The notes: a model not told the origin generated them from the sequence alone. A DNA stretch of 64,000 nucleotides from Clostridia bacterium (GCA_017456145.1 JAFTJZ010000026.1:140699-204698), one strand, 5' to 3'; positions 29,473-37,498 are shown, counted from the stretch's first letter. A program made the numbers and translations.

Positions 29473-29622
29473 TGGGGCTGCGTCATTGACGCAGCCCCTT
29501 GCAAACAAGCCGAAGGTAGACTATCTTGACGCACGGAATTTGCAAATTTGCGGTGTTCAGCCGCAAAGCAAAAAGCGACGGGGGTGAGAATCAAATGTGT
29601 TTTTGCGTTTGACTCACCCCCG
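29473..29622 (+). repeat. Composite palindromic repeat, copy 1
   Basis: It begins with the 25-bp palindrome GGGGCTGCGTCATTGACGCAGCCCC (29473-29497). It then has GCCGAAGGTAG, a TTGCGG/CCGCAA hairpin and a 44-bp palindrome (29579-29622) of CGGGGGTGAG and CTCACCCCCG around AATCAAATG. The first palindrome starts 8 bp after the hpf stop and may also terminate it. A related unit lies downstream of asd. The 29465-29867 gap holds this repeat, the asd promoter and its leader. Confidence 0.75.
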
Positions 29623-29735
29623 AGATTTTTCGCAAAAGCAGTATAAGTCCTTGTTTTTGTGAAAAAGAACGGTTTTGAGCGCATGGGCGCGCAATATTTC
29701 GGTGAATTGAAAAATGAAAGATTTCGCTCTCCCAC

Positions 29736-29764
29736 TTGCATTTTTATAAACTTTATGATATAAT
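29736..29764 (+). promoter_or_regulatory. Promoter of asd
   Basis: TTGCAT (29736-29741), 17 bp, TATAAT (29759-29764). Confidence 0.8.
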
Positions 29765-29780
29765 ATTTCATATTTATTTT

Positions 29781-29848
29781 ATCCGGCATCCGCGCATAAT
29801 CCTGCGTCGGATATTGAGGATAGTGCGTCTCGTTTCTGCGCGACGCAC
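29781..29848 (+). promoter_or_regulatory. Structured leader of asd
   Basis: Two hairpins are visible: ATCCG/CGGAT (29781-29812, with CGCA/TGCG inside) and GTGCGTC/GACGCAC (29823-29848), the second ending just before the AAAGG ribosome-binding site. The leader is too short and unlike the lysine riboswitch. The regulator is unknown. Confidence 0.45.
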
Positions 29849-29867
29849 GGAAAGGTTGGTATTTCAT

Positions 29868-30944
29868 ATGGATAAAAAGAGAGTAGGTATCGTTGGTGCG
29901 ACCGGCATGGTCGGTCAGAGATTTTTGACCTTGCTGGACGGTCACCCTTATTTTGAAGTGACTGCTCTGGTTGCAAGCCCCCGCACAGCGGGAAAGCCTT
30001 ATTGTGAGGCGGTCGGTGACAGATGGAAGATGACAACACCCATCCCCGAGAGCATGAAGGATATGATCGTTATGGATTCCACCGACATCGCAGCAGTCAA
30101 AGAGAAGGTCGATTTCGTTTTCTGCGCCGTTGATATGAAGAAGGATGAGGTCAAGGCTTTGGAGGAGGCATATGCCAAGGCGGAAATTCCCGTGGTTTCC
30201 AACAATTCTGCAAACCGCTGGACACCCGATGTGCCCATGATCATTCCCGAGATCAATGACGATCACCTCGCCGTCATCGAGGCACAGAAAAAGAGACTTG
30301 GCACCAAGCGCGGCTTTATTGCCGTCAAGCCCAACTGCTCCATCCAGTCCTACGTTCCCGCACTGACCCCTCTGCGTGAGTACGGCATTGAGTTGGTTGT
30401 CGCAACGACCTATCAGGCAATTTCCGGTGCGGGTAAGACCTTCAAGGATTGGCCCGAGATGATCGACAACGTCATTCCTTACCTCGGCGGCGAGGAAGAG
30501 AAGAGCGAGCAGGAGCCCTTGCGTGTCTGGGGCAAGGTTGAAAACGGCGAGATCATTAAGACCGATGCACCCTTAATCACCACGCAGTGCATCCGTGTTC
30601 CCGTTTCCGACGGCCACACCGCGGCTGTGTTTGTCAAGTTTAAGAATAAGCCCACCAAGGAGCAGATTCTTGAGGCTTGGAAAAACTTCTCCGGTAAGCC
30701 TCAGGAGTTGGGGCTGCCCCACGCTCCCGAGCAGTTTATCACCTACTTTGAGGAAGACAACCGTCCTCAGGCTGCTCTTGACCGCGATATCTACGGCGGC
30801 ATGGGCGTGACAGTTGGCAGATTGCGCGAGGATACTTACTTTGACTATAAGTTTGTCTGCCTTTCCCACAACACGCTGCGCGGCGCTGCCGGCGGAGGAC
30901 TTCTCACCGCAGAGCTGCTGTACCGTTTGGGATATTTTGATTGA
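29868..30944 (+). CDS. asd: Aspartate-semialdehyde dehydrogenase
   Basis: Asd reduces aspartyl phosphate to the semialdehyde, the branch point to lysine/diaminopimelate, threonine and methionine. The 358 residues begin VGIVGATGMVGQRFL (NADP binding) and carry catalytic Cys157 in KPNCSIQS, with SGAGKTF downstream. This is the archaeal/fungal-like subclass of the enzyme, also found in some Clostridia. ATG 29868 is chosen; earlier ATGs lie in the leader. It is a single-gene unit bounded on both sides by the composite repeat. Confidence 0.96.
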   Translation: MDKKRVGIVGATGMVGQRFLTLLDGHPYFEVTALVASPRTAGKPYCEAVGDRWKMTTPIPESMKDMIVMDSTDIAAVKEKVDFVFCAVDMKKDEVKALEEAYAKAEIPVVSNNSANRWTPDVPMIIPEINDDHLAVIEAQKKRLGTKRGFIAVKPNCSIQSYVPALTPLREYGIELVVATTYQAISGAGKTFKDWPEMIDNVIPYLGGEEEKSEQEPLRVWGKVENGEIIKTDAPLITTQCIRVPVSDGHTAAVFVKFKNKPTKEQILEAWKNFSGKPQELGLPHAPEQFITYFEEDNRPQAALDRDIYGGMGVTVGRLREDTYFDYKFVCLSHNTLRGAAGGGLLTAELLYRLGYFD

Positions 30945-30953
30945 TAAAAATTC

Positions 30954-31088
30954 GGGGCTGCGTCACTGGCGCAGCCCCATTTTCATAAAAGCCGACGGTA
31001 GGCCTTTATCTGGAGCTTTATTTTTTTCTGAAAAGCAAAAACGACGGAGTGAGAATCAAATGCCTTTTGCATTTGTCTCACTTTTTTT
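30954..31088 (+). repeat. Composite palindromic repeat, copy 2, ending in a terminator
   Basis: Same order and orientation as copy 1: a palindrome GGGGCTGCGTCACTGGCGCAGCCCC (30954-30978), then GCCGACGGTAGGCC, AAAAGCAAAAACGACGG and GTGAGAATCAAATG pairing with CATTTGTCTCAC. The last stem (31048-31082) runs into seven U, so this copy also terminates asd. Confidence 0.8.
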
Positions 31089-31098
31089 ACGGAAGATT

Positions 31099-31136
31099 AA
31101 AAAGTGGGGAGCCGATGATTGCGAAACCGGCTCCCC
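31099..31136 (-). terminator. Terminator of the feo locus
   Basis: Minus strand: GGGGAGCCG and CGGCTCCCC form a 9-bp stem (31106-31136) followed by a U run, 18 bp past the last feo gene. Confidence 0.88.
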
Positions 31137-31154
31137 GAATGGAGGTTTTTCGAT

Positions 31155-31364
31155 TCAGTTTTTGTTGGATTGCTCGGTTTCGTCGCAATGGCAGTCTGAA
31201 CCGCAATTGCCGCATGAACCGCTGCATTTTCCTGAGCTGCAGGAGGAACTGTCGGGGCAACCGATGCACTTCTTGCCGCTCTTTTTTGCTTTGATGATAT
31301 AAGCGGTAGCACCGCCCACGATCAAAGCGATGATCAATACTACGATAATATCAACAGGTCCCAT
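31155..31364 (-). CDS. FeoB-associated Cys-rich membrane protein
   Basis: A 69-residue protein with one N-terminal membrane helix (VDIIVVLIIALIVGGATAYII) followed by a short tail with nine cysteines (CIGC, CSSGKC, CGNCGSDCHC). Small proteins of this type are known as FeoB-associated Cys-rich proteins and lie next to feoB. ATG 31364 is chosen over GTG 31376 because AAGGTGG is about 8 nt upstream. It is the last gene of the feo locus. The role is unproven; iron handling is likely from context. Confidence 0.85.
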   Translation of the reverse strand: MGPVDIIVVLIIALIVGGATAYIIKAKKSGKKCIGCPDSSSCSSGKCSGSCGNCGSDCHCDETEQSNKN

Positions 31365-31401
31365 GTGTGATGCCACCTTTCTGTGTAGCGTTGTTTTCGG
31401 A

Positions 31402-33462
31402 TTACGCGGTAAGCGCGTACTCGTTCTTCAGCTCTTTATTCTTCTTGATGATCAGGGCTGCGATGATCACAGCGATCACTGCTACGATGGCCCAGCCAAC
31501 GATCGGCATCCAAGCAGAGCCAAAGCTGCCGCCGGTGAACAGCGTACCGAAGAAGAAGGTCAAGAAACCGATGGAATAACCGACTGCAAACTGCAGACCG
31601 ATGCCGGCCCAGAGCCACTTGCGGCTCTTGATCTCGGAGTTCATAGCACCGATAGCTGCAAAGCAGGGAGGTGTGAAGAGGTTGAACATCAGGAATGCAA
31701 GTGCTGCGACAGCAACCATGGCACCACCGCTGCCGGTGCCGAAGGCGGTAGCAATTTCAGAGACGTTCGCGCCCTCAGCAACGACTGTATCAAAGTCAAG
31801 GCTGATCAGGTGAGAGATGCCAAAGCAAACGGCCAGAGTACCAACGACGTTCTCCTTGGCGATAAAGCCGGTGATGGCTGCTGCAGCGAGCTGCCAGGAA
31901 ACGTAGCCGATAATGGGAGCAAATATGTAAGCAAAGGGAGTTGCGATGGTTGCAAGGATAGAGGTGTTCTCCATACCCTCCTCAACGACCTGGAAGCTCC
32001 AGTTGAAGGTTTGCATCAGGTGCACAACGAAGTTACAAACCAGAATGATGGTACCTGCCTTAACGATGTAAGCCCACCCGCGCTGGCACATGGACTTGAG
32101 GGCCTTCAGGAAACTGGGTGCCTTGTACTCGGGCAGCTCAATGATGAAGAAGGACTTTCTGTTCTTGTGACCGGTCAGCTTATTGACAAGCAGGGCGCAC
32201 AGAAGGATCAGGGCAATACCAACGAAATACATCAGCGTGCTGACCCAAGAGGCATTGGCGAAGAAGGTGCCGACAAAAAGGATGATGACAGGCATTTTTG
32301 CACCGCAAGGCATGAAGGGCGTCAGCATAGCCGTGGCTCTGCGCTCGCGTTCGTTGCGGATGGTGCGGCAAGCCATGACACCGGGGATGGCACAGCCAGT
32401 ACCGATGACAAAGGGAATAACCGATTTACCGGAGAGACCAACCTTCTTGAAGATGGGATCAAGAACAACGGTAGCACGTGCCATGTAACCGCAATCCTCA
32501 AGCAGAGCGATCAGGAAATACATGACCATGACCAAGGGCAAGAATCCGACAACGGCACCGACACCGCCGATAATACCGTCGACAATGATCGAGGCGAGCA
32601 GGGGATTTGCATTCTCAAGCAGCCCTGCGACCCATTCACTGAACATCTCGATAAGGGAAACAAGACCGGGAATGACCGTTCCGTTCTCAAACTCATAGCC
32701 CTCGGCGATCCAAGCACCCAGCCATGTCTGCGAGATGTGGAACACGAGGAACATCACAACGGCGAAGATCGGAATACCGAGCCATTTGTTGGTGATCACG
32801 GCATCGATCTTATCCTGGAAGTTCTTTTCTTTGGTAAGTACCTTACGTGTTTCGACCTCTTTGACAATCTTGTTGACAAAATCGAAACGGGCTCTGTCGG
32901 CAGTCTCAACGACCTTCTTGTCGGTCAAATCAATGTCACCCTGATGATAGGGAGCATTCTGACCCTTGCCGATCACCGCTACAGCGGCGGCGACGACGTC
33001 CTTCAGACCCTCCGCAGAGGTGGAAATGGTCTCGACGACAGGACAGTTCAGCTTTGCGCTGAGTGCGGCAACGTCGATCTTGTTTTCCTTTTTCTTGTTG
33101 ATGTCGGTCTTGTTGAGCGCGACGACAACGGGAATTCCCAACTCAAGCAGCTGCGTCGTGAAGAAGAGGCTGCGGGAGAGGTTGGTTGCATCGACGATGT
33201 TGATGATGGCATCGGGATGCTCGTTTTTGACGTAAGAGCTGGTGATACTCTCCTCGGAAGTGAAGGGAGACATGGAATAAGCACCCGGTAAATCCACCGC
33301 GATCAGATCATCGCTGCCTCCGTAATAGTTCTTTTTGATGGGATGCTCCTTCTTTTCAACGGTAACACCTGCCCAGTTGCCGACTTTCTCATTGCGTCCG
33401 GTCAAGGCGTTGTACATGGTGGTTTTTCCGCTGTTTGGATTGCCTGTCAGTGCAATTCTCAT
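31402..33462 (-). CDS. feoB: Ferrous iron transporter FeoB
   Basis: FeoB imports Fe(II) across the membrane. The 686 residues have an N-terminal G domain (GNPNSGKTT near 8-16, DLPGAYSM, NKTD). A helical GDI-like segment follows, then a membrane domain with two Gate regions (GCAIPGVMACRTIRNERERRATAMLTPFMPCGAK and TPPCFAAIGAM segments). It lies between feoA and the Cys-rich partner. A separate promoter (33496-33524) and a palindromic operator (33533-33548) sit in the feoA-feoB gap. Confidence 0.96.
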   Translation of the reverse strand: MRIALTGNPNSGKTTMYNALTGRNEKVGNWAGVTVEKKEHPIKKNYYGGSDDLIAVDLPGAYSMSPFTSEESITSSYVKNEHPDAIINIVDATNLSRSLFFTTQLLELGIPVVVALNKTDINKKKENKIDVAALSAKLNCPVVETISTSAEGLKDVVAAAVAVIGKGQNAPYHQGDIDLTDKKVVETADRARFDFVNKIVKEVETRKVLTKEKNFQDKIDAVITNKWLGIPIFAVVMFLVFHISQTWLGAWIAEGYEFENGTVIPGLVSLIEMFSEWVAGLLENANPLLASIIVDGIIGGVGAVVGFLPLVMVMYFLIALLEDCGYMARATVVLDPIFKKVGLSGKSVIPFVIGTGCAIPGVMACRTIRNERERRATAMLTPFMPCGAKMPVIILFVGTFFANASWVSTLMYFVGIALILLCALLVNKLTGHKNRKSFFIIELPEYKAPSFLKALKSMCQRGWAYIVKAGTIILVCNFVVHLMQTFNWSFQVVEEGMENTSILATIATPFAYIFAPIIGYVSWQLAAAAITGFIAKENVVGTLAVCFGISHLISLDFDTVVAEGANVSEIATAFGTGSGGAMVAVAALAFLMFNLFTPPCFAAIGAMNSEIKSRKWLWAGIGLQFAVGYSIGFLTFFFGTLFTGGSFGSAWMPIVGWAIVAVIAVIIAALIIKKNKELKNEYALTA

Positions 33463-33495
33463 GGAAAACTCTCCTTTTTCTTAAGTGATAATTTT

Positions 33496-33524
33496 ATTTT
33501 AACAGCAGGGGCTGTAAAATACAA
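33496..33524 (-). promoter_or_regulatory. Internal promoter candidate of feoB
   Basis: Minus strand TTGTAT (33519-33524), 17 bp, TAAAAT (33496-33501), just downstream of an operator palindrome. Confidence 0.55.
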
Positions 33525-33532
33525 GGTTGGGA

Positions 33533-33548
33533 GTTAGCGTTCGCTAAC
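33533..33548. promoter_or_regulatory. Palindromic operator upstream of feoB
   Basis: GTTAGC-GTTC-GCTAAC, a perfect 6-4-6 palindrome 8 bp upstream of the feoB -35 element. It has the same half-sites as the palindrome upstream of feoA (33836-33851). Confidence 0.7.
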
Positions 33549-33556
33549 CAATGGCC

Positions 33557-33583
33557 AAAAAATAATCCGTAGATTATTTTTTT
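33557..33583 (-). terminator. Possible terminator after feoA
   Basis: An AT-rich 10-bp stem AAAAATAATC/GATTATTTTT with a 4-nt loop overlaps the feoA stop. It has a U-rich 3' side on the minus strand and is probably weak. Confidence 0.4.
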
Positions 33584-33794
33584 AGATTTTGATTGCTGCA
33601 GCGAGATCGCTGTCAATGGTGTAACGACCATCCTTAATGGAGACGACGCAAGCATGCTTTTTATGTGCGATCACAGTGATCGGCTCACCTGCGTAGCACC
33701 CCAGAGTGAAGAGAAACGAATTCAGCTCTTCATCATCGGTTTCGATCGACTGAATGATATATTCTTTTCCTTCTTCAGCCGTACGCAAATCCAT
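33582..33794 (-). CDS. feoA: Ferrous iron transport protein FeoA
   Basis: A 70-residue SH3-like protein needed for FeoB activity, with the family pattern near LGCYAGEPITVIAHKKHACVVSIKDGRYTID. It is the first gene of the minus-strand feo locus, behind a consensus promoter and a palindromic operator. Confidence 0.92.
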   Translation of the reverse strand: MDLRTAEEGKEYIIQSIETDDEELNSFLFTLGCYAGEPITVIAHKKHACVVSIKDGRYTIDSDLAAAIKI

Positions 33795-33835
33795 AATCAG
33801 TCACCTCAATTTTTGAAATCATGATGGGGCTTTCG

Positions 33836-33851
33836 GTTAGCGCGGGCTAAC
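33836..33851. promoter_or_regulatory. Palindromic operator upstream of feoA
   Basis: GTTAGC-GCGG-GCTAAC (extended by G/C to 18 bp) lies just downstream of the feoA -10, about 9-24 nt into the transcript. A repressor there would block transcription. The half-sites resemble the GTTAG/CTAAC halves of DtxR/IdeR boxes, but with a wider gap. Iron control is inferred. Confidence 0.75.
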
Positions 33852-33866
33852 CATCAATCCTTAAAT

Positions 33867-33895
33867 ATTATACCCCCAAAATGGTGATTTGTCAA
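33867..33895 (-). promoter_or_regulatory. Promoter of feoA
   Basis: Minus strand TTGACA (33890-33895), 17 bp, TATAAT (33867-33872): full consensus. Confidence 0.92.
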
Positions 33896-34035
33896 TACTC
33901 TTTTGAAATTTGTTTAAAATTTGGGAAATAGCACAGGAATTGATTTTCCAAACTTGGGATATTGTAAAAATTGCGCATGAAATCTCGGGTGATGCGAAAA
34001 AATATAAAGAAATTCAAAAAAAGAGAAAAAACACC

Positions 34036-34064
34036 TTGACTTTTATTCGGGATTGTGTTAAAAT
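34036..34064 (+). promoter_or_regulatory. Promoter of thiT
   Basis: TTGACT (34036-34041), 17 bp, TAAAAT (34059-34064), about 20 bp before the riboswitch. The region 33896-34035 shows only AT-rich sequence. Confidence 0.8.
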
Positions 34065-34082
34065 ATGTCGAACCGCATAAAA

Positions 34083-34242
34083 ATAGGGGTGCTGGAAACG
34101 GCTGAGATGGGAGAGATCCCGAACCCTAAACCTGATACGGATAATGCCGGCGTAGGGAGATTTTTGAGAAGGATTTACAGTCGCGAATGTAAGCTGAAAC
34201 GTAATCTGCCGCACGGAGTTTTCGTGCGGTTACTTTATTTTT
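34083..34242 (+). promoter_or_regulatory. TPP riboswitch (THI box) with terminator
   Basis: The aptamer (about 34083-34163) has the conserved GGGGTGC, GGCTGAGA, ACCCTAAACCTGATACGG and ATAATGCCGGCGTAGGGA elements. The expression platform ends in CCGCACG/CGTGCGG (34209-34229), flanked by GTAA/TTAC, and a U-rich run just before the thiT ribosome-binding site. Thiamine pyrophosphate should shut thiT off by transcription termination. Confidence 0.95.
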
Positions 34243-34256
34243 CGGAGGTGTTTGCT

Positions 34257-34937
34257 ATGGAAGCGAACCTGAAAACGAGGCGGCTGACCGTCTCGGCTAT
34301 GATGATCGCCATTGCGACGGCTATGTCCTTTCTTTGTTCGGTCATCCCATTCCTGAACCAGCTCTTTGGCGGTTCATTTACCTTTGGCAGTATGATCTGT
34401 ATTGTCATCGTATCGTATATGTTCGGTGTGCGCTGGGGTGTCTTTACCGGCGTGGTCTATGCGGTATTACAGATGTTGCTCGGTCATGGCACCATCGTTG
34501 CGCTGTTCACCCCAACGGATGACAGCTATATGGGGCTTGGCGTTGCACTTTTGGTCTGCCTGATCGATTATCTGCTGGCTTATACCGTGCTCGGGCTTGG
34601 CGGTATCTTCCGTCATCGGGTCAAAGGAAAGGGAATGGCGATGTGCCTTGGCAGCATTGTTGCTCTTTTTGCACGGTATCTGTGCCATATTGTTTCCGGT
34701 GCGCTGTTTTACGGCTTGTGGGCGGAATGGTTTTTCACGCAGGAGGGAATATATGATCTTTTCGGTGAGTGGGTGCTTTCGACCTTCAGCGGCGCATCGT
34801 TGTCGATCATTTATTCGATCGTATATAACGGTATGTACATGATCCCGGAGATCATCCTGACAGCCGTTCTTGCCTTTGTTCTGGCTCGTATTCCGCAGAT
34901 TCGTGTTCTGCCGACCGAGGCGATTCACGAGGCATAA
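34257..34937 (+). CDS. thiT: Thiamine ECF transporter S component ThiT
   Basis: A 226-residue membrane protein with six predicted helices that binds thiamine and works with a shared ECF energising module. The N-terminal TRRLTVSAMMIAIATAMS and the WGVFTGVVYAVLQMLLG segment are typical of ThiT. The TPP riboswitch directly upstream makes the substrate assignment strong. ATG 34257 follows TCGGAGG. No ECF ATPase genes are in the window, so this is an orphan S component. Confidence 0.94.
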   Translation: MEANLKTRRLTVSAMMIAIATAMSFLCSVIPFLNQLFGGSFTFGSMICIVIVSYMFGVRWGVFTGVVYAVLQMLLGHGTIVALFTPTDDSYMGLGVALLVCLIDYLLAYTVLGLGGIFRHRVKGKGMAMCLGSIVALFARYLCHIVSGALFYGLWAEWFFTQEGIYDLFGEWVLSTFSGASLSIIYSIVYNGMYMIPEIILTAVLAFVLARIPQIRVLPTEAIHEA

Positions 34938-34956
34938 TTGACAGATCATGAAAAGA

Positions 34957-35003
34957 AACGGTGGGAATCGCCCTTTATCGGGGGATCAACCCACCGTTTT
35001 TAT
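34957..35003 (+). terminator. Terminator of thiT
   Basis: AACGGTGGG and CCCACCGTT pair around a loop with an inner CGCCC/GGGGG stem, followed by a U run. The rest of the 328-bp gap to rsmE is AT-rich and holds only the rsmE promoter. Confidence 0.88.
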
Positions 35004-35163
35004 TATGATTTTCGGCATATCGCACGAAGGCTTTGAACATTTTTTCCTTGAATCAATCGGATGGTGCACATTTTCTTTCGGTGTTTTGCCATGCAAAACG
35101 GGGAAAAATAAGAATAAATTGTAAACATTGTAGGTTTTCAGAGCAGAATTTACAAAAAAGGGT

Positions 35164-35192
35164 TTGACAAATTGGGCATAATGTTGTATAAT
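35164..35192 (+). promoter_or_regulatory. Promoter of rsmE
   Basis: TTGACA (35164-35169), 17 bp, TATAAT (35187-35192): full consensus. Confidence 0.92.
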
Positions 35193-35265
35193 ACATCTGT
35201 GAAACATGACCAATCGGTAAATCCACGCGTTTTCATCTTTTGTTTTGGTGAAGGAAAGGATCGGT

Positions 35266-36018
35266 ATGCCTCGCTTTTTTGTCAGAAAAGAGCAAATTGA
35301 CGACACAATCGTGCACATACACGGTGACGATGCACATCATATTGCTCGCTCTCTTCGCATGGCGGTGGGAGAGAGGATCACCGTCTGCGATATGCAGAGA
35401 ACCGAATATCTTTGTGAGCTGTGCAGCTTTGACGGGGAGAGAGAGGTGTGCGCCCGCATCATTTCATCTCAGGTCATGAATACCGAGCCGCCCTTTGCCG
35501 CACACTTATATCAGGCACTTCCCAAGGGGGACAAGCTTGACACCGTCATCCAAAAGGCGGTGGAATGCGGTGTGGCGAGCGTAACGCCGTTTGAGAGCGA
35601 GCGCTGTGTCGTCCGCTGCAAGCCGGAGCAGGAAGAGAAGAGGACGGAACGGCGCCGTCGTATCGCGGCGGAGGCTGCCAAGCAGTGTGGGCGGGGATGT
35701 ATTCCCGAGGTTCTACCAACCTGTGATTTTGATCAGATGCTGCGCCGTGCCGCTGCTGTGGATCTCCCGATTTTTTGTTATGAGGGTGACGATACCGTAC
35801 CGCTGCGTACGCTCCTGCGCCCACATCTGGCGCAGCTGCAGGGAAGTACCCCTTCGGTTTCCGTGGTCATCGGCAGTGAGGGGGGGTTCTCCCAAAGGGA
35901 GGCGGCCTTGGCGCGCGAGATGGGCTTTTTAATGGCGGGTCTTGGGCAGCGTATCCTTAGGACGGAAACCGCATCGTCCTTTGTTCTCAGTGCTCTTGTT
36001 TATGAGCTGGAGTTGTAA
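35266..36018 (+). CDS. rsmE: 16S rRNA (uracil-1498-N3)-methyltransferase RsmE
   Basis: RsmE methylates U1498 of 16S rRNA. The 250 residues start MPRFFVRKEQ, with an N-terminal PUA-like domain (HHIARSLRMAVGE) and a C-terminal SPOUT domain (ALPKGDKLDTVIQKAVECG, VVIGSEGGFSQREAA, LGQRILRTETAS). ATG 35266 has GGAAAGGA upstream. Single-gene unit. Confidence 0.96.
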   Translation: MPRFFVRKEQIDDTIVHIHGDDAHHIARSLRMAVGERITVCDMQRTEYLCELCSFDGEREVCARIISSQVMNTEPPFAAHLYQALPKGDKLDTVIQKAVECGVASVTPFESERCVVRCKPEQEEKRTERRRRIAAEAAKQCGRGCIPEVLPTCDFDQMLRRAAAVDLPIFCYEGDDTVPLRTLLRPHLAQLQGSTPSVSVVIGSEGGFSQREAALAREMGFLMAGLGQRILRTETASSFVLSALVYELEL

Positions 36019-36104
36019 TTTCAGCATCCTTACGAATTGACGGCAATTGAGATAAAAAAAACGAAAAAAATCGAGTTTTTTTATAAAAAAGATGGAATTC
36101 CCTA

Positions 36105-36133
36105 TTGAAATTTCACAAAAAATGTGGTAGAAT
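36105..36133 (+). promoter_or_regulatory. Promoter of the PucR/CdaR-type regulator gene
   Basis: TTGAAA (36105-36110), 17 bp, TAGAAT (36128-36133). Confidence 0.75.
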
Positions 36134-36187
36134 ATAGGGCAGTATATACAAACCCAGTTCCAAATACATATACAGGAGAGGAAAACT

Positions 36188-37273
36188 ATGTCAAACAGAT
36201 TATTTCAGGGTGTCATCCATCAGATGAAGGATGCGGTTGATCGCGTGATCGGTGTAATTGACGAGAACGGCGTGATCATCGCTTGCTCTGAGCTGGTAAA
36301 GATCGGTGAGATCCGCCAGGGCGTGCGCGACGAGCTCGCGTATACCTCGGACATGATCGCTGCGGGTGGCTACACCTACCGTCCCATTGCCGGTAACTCC
36401 AAGGCGGAGTATATCGTTTTTGTGGAGGGTGAGGATAAGACCGCCGAGAAGACCTCCAAAATGCTTGCGATTGCACTCAGCAATATCAAAAACTTGTACG
36501 ATGAAAAGTATGACAAGGGTTCATTTATCAAGAATATCATTCTGGATAATATTCTGCCCAGTGATATTTACATCAAGAGCAAGGAGCTGCATTTCAATAC
36601 CGAGGAGACCCGCGTTGTCTTCCTGATCAAATTCTTCGGAAAAACCGACGTACTGCCCTTTGAAATGCTGCAGAATATGTTTCCCGATAAGACTCGCGAC
36701 TACGTGATCAGTGCAAGCGAGCATGACATCGTGCTGGTCAAGGACATTAAGCCCGATACCGATTCCCGCGATATCGATCGCATCGCTACCAACATTGCCG
36801 ATACGCTCAGCTCCGAGTTCTATACCAAGGTTTCCATCGGTATTTCGACCATCGTCGATAATATCAAGGATCTGGCAAGAGCTTATAAAGAGGCGCAGGT
36901 CGCGCTGGAGGTCGGCAAGGTATTTGAGACCGAGAAGAATATCATCAATTATGAAAATCTCGGCATCGGTCGTCTGATTTATCAGCTGCCTACCACGCTT
37001 TGTGATATGTTTTTGCAGGAGGTCTTCAAGAGAGGCTCGCTGGAATCTCTGGACCGTGAGACGCTGATGACCATTCAGTGTTTCTTTGAGAACAACCTCA
37101 ACGTTTCCGAAACGTCGCGTAAGCTGTTTGTTCACCGTAACACTCTGGTCTACCGTCTGGAAAAGATCCGCAAGCTGACCGGGCTTGATCTGCGTGAATT
37201 TGAGCACGCGATCACCTTCAAGGTCGCTTTGATGGTCAAGAAATATCTTGGCTCCAAGCCTTCCAAATTCTGA
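36188..37273 (+). CDS. PucR/CdaR-type transcriptional regulator
   Basis: A 361-residue protein with an N-terminal sensor-like region (about 1-100: VIGVIDENGVIIACSE, VFVEGEDKTAEK), a GGDEF-like middle region (KVSIGIST, LARAYKEAQVALEVGKVF), and a C-terminal PucR helix-turn-helix (LNVSETSRKLFVHRNTLVYR, KLTGLDLREFEHA). This is the layout of sugar-diacid regulators (CdaR). No sugar-acid genes lie nearby, so the ligand and targets are unknown. Confidence 0.88.
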   Translation: MSNRLFQGVIHQMKDAVDRVIGVIDENGVIIACSELVKIGEIRQGVRDELAYTSDMIAAGGYTYRPIAGNSKAEYIVFVEGEDKTAEKTSKMLAIALSNIKNLYDEKYDKGSFIKNIILDNILPSDIYIKSKELHFNTEETRVVFLIKFFGKTDVLPFEMLQNMFPDKTRDYVISASEHDIVLVKDIKPDTDSRDIDRIATNIADTLSSEFYTKVSIGISTIVDNIKDLARAYKEAQVALEVGKVFETEKNIINYENLGIGRLIYQLPTTLCDMFLQEVFKRGSLESLDRETLMTIQCFFENNLNVSETSRKLFVHRNTLVYRLEKIRKLTGLDLREFEHAITFKVALMVKKYLGSKPSKF

Positions 37274-37369
37274 TTATTTACGGTTTTATACATAAGCCGT
37301 TCCCGCATTGTCATTTTGATCTTCGTCTGCTTTGATGTGCGCCGTTCCTGTCATGGCAGGGATGTTGCG

Positions 37370-37407
37370 TGGGCTGTCGCACGACCTTTTGCTTGTGCGC
37401 CAGCCCA
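37370..37407 (+). other. Hairpin in the 225-bp gap before the S41 protease gene
   Basis: TGGGCTG-GCAC pairs with GTGC-CAGCCCA. A CCTG/CAGG hairpin lies upstream (near 37350), and ACGGTTTTAT is repeated at both ends of the gap. I see no clear promoter or U run. Possible structured leader or RNA of unknown role. Confidence 0.4.
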
Positions 37408-37498
37408 TTCGCGTGCGTATACGGTTTTATGCGCGTGATGATGTTGCCGTGTGCATACGGCGAAAGTTGATGAAATAAATTGTAAACGAGGATTTATG

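Noticed and set aside
29765-29867. Lysine riboswitch upstream of asd
   Set aside because: The leader is about 100 nt and lacks the lysine aptamer architecture.
31330-33291. 653-codon plus-strand frame opposite feoB
   Set aside because: FeoB motifs on the minus strand are complete. The antisense frame has no family features and no ribosome-binding site.
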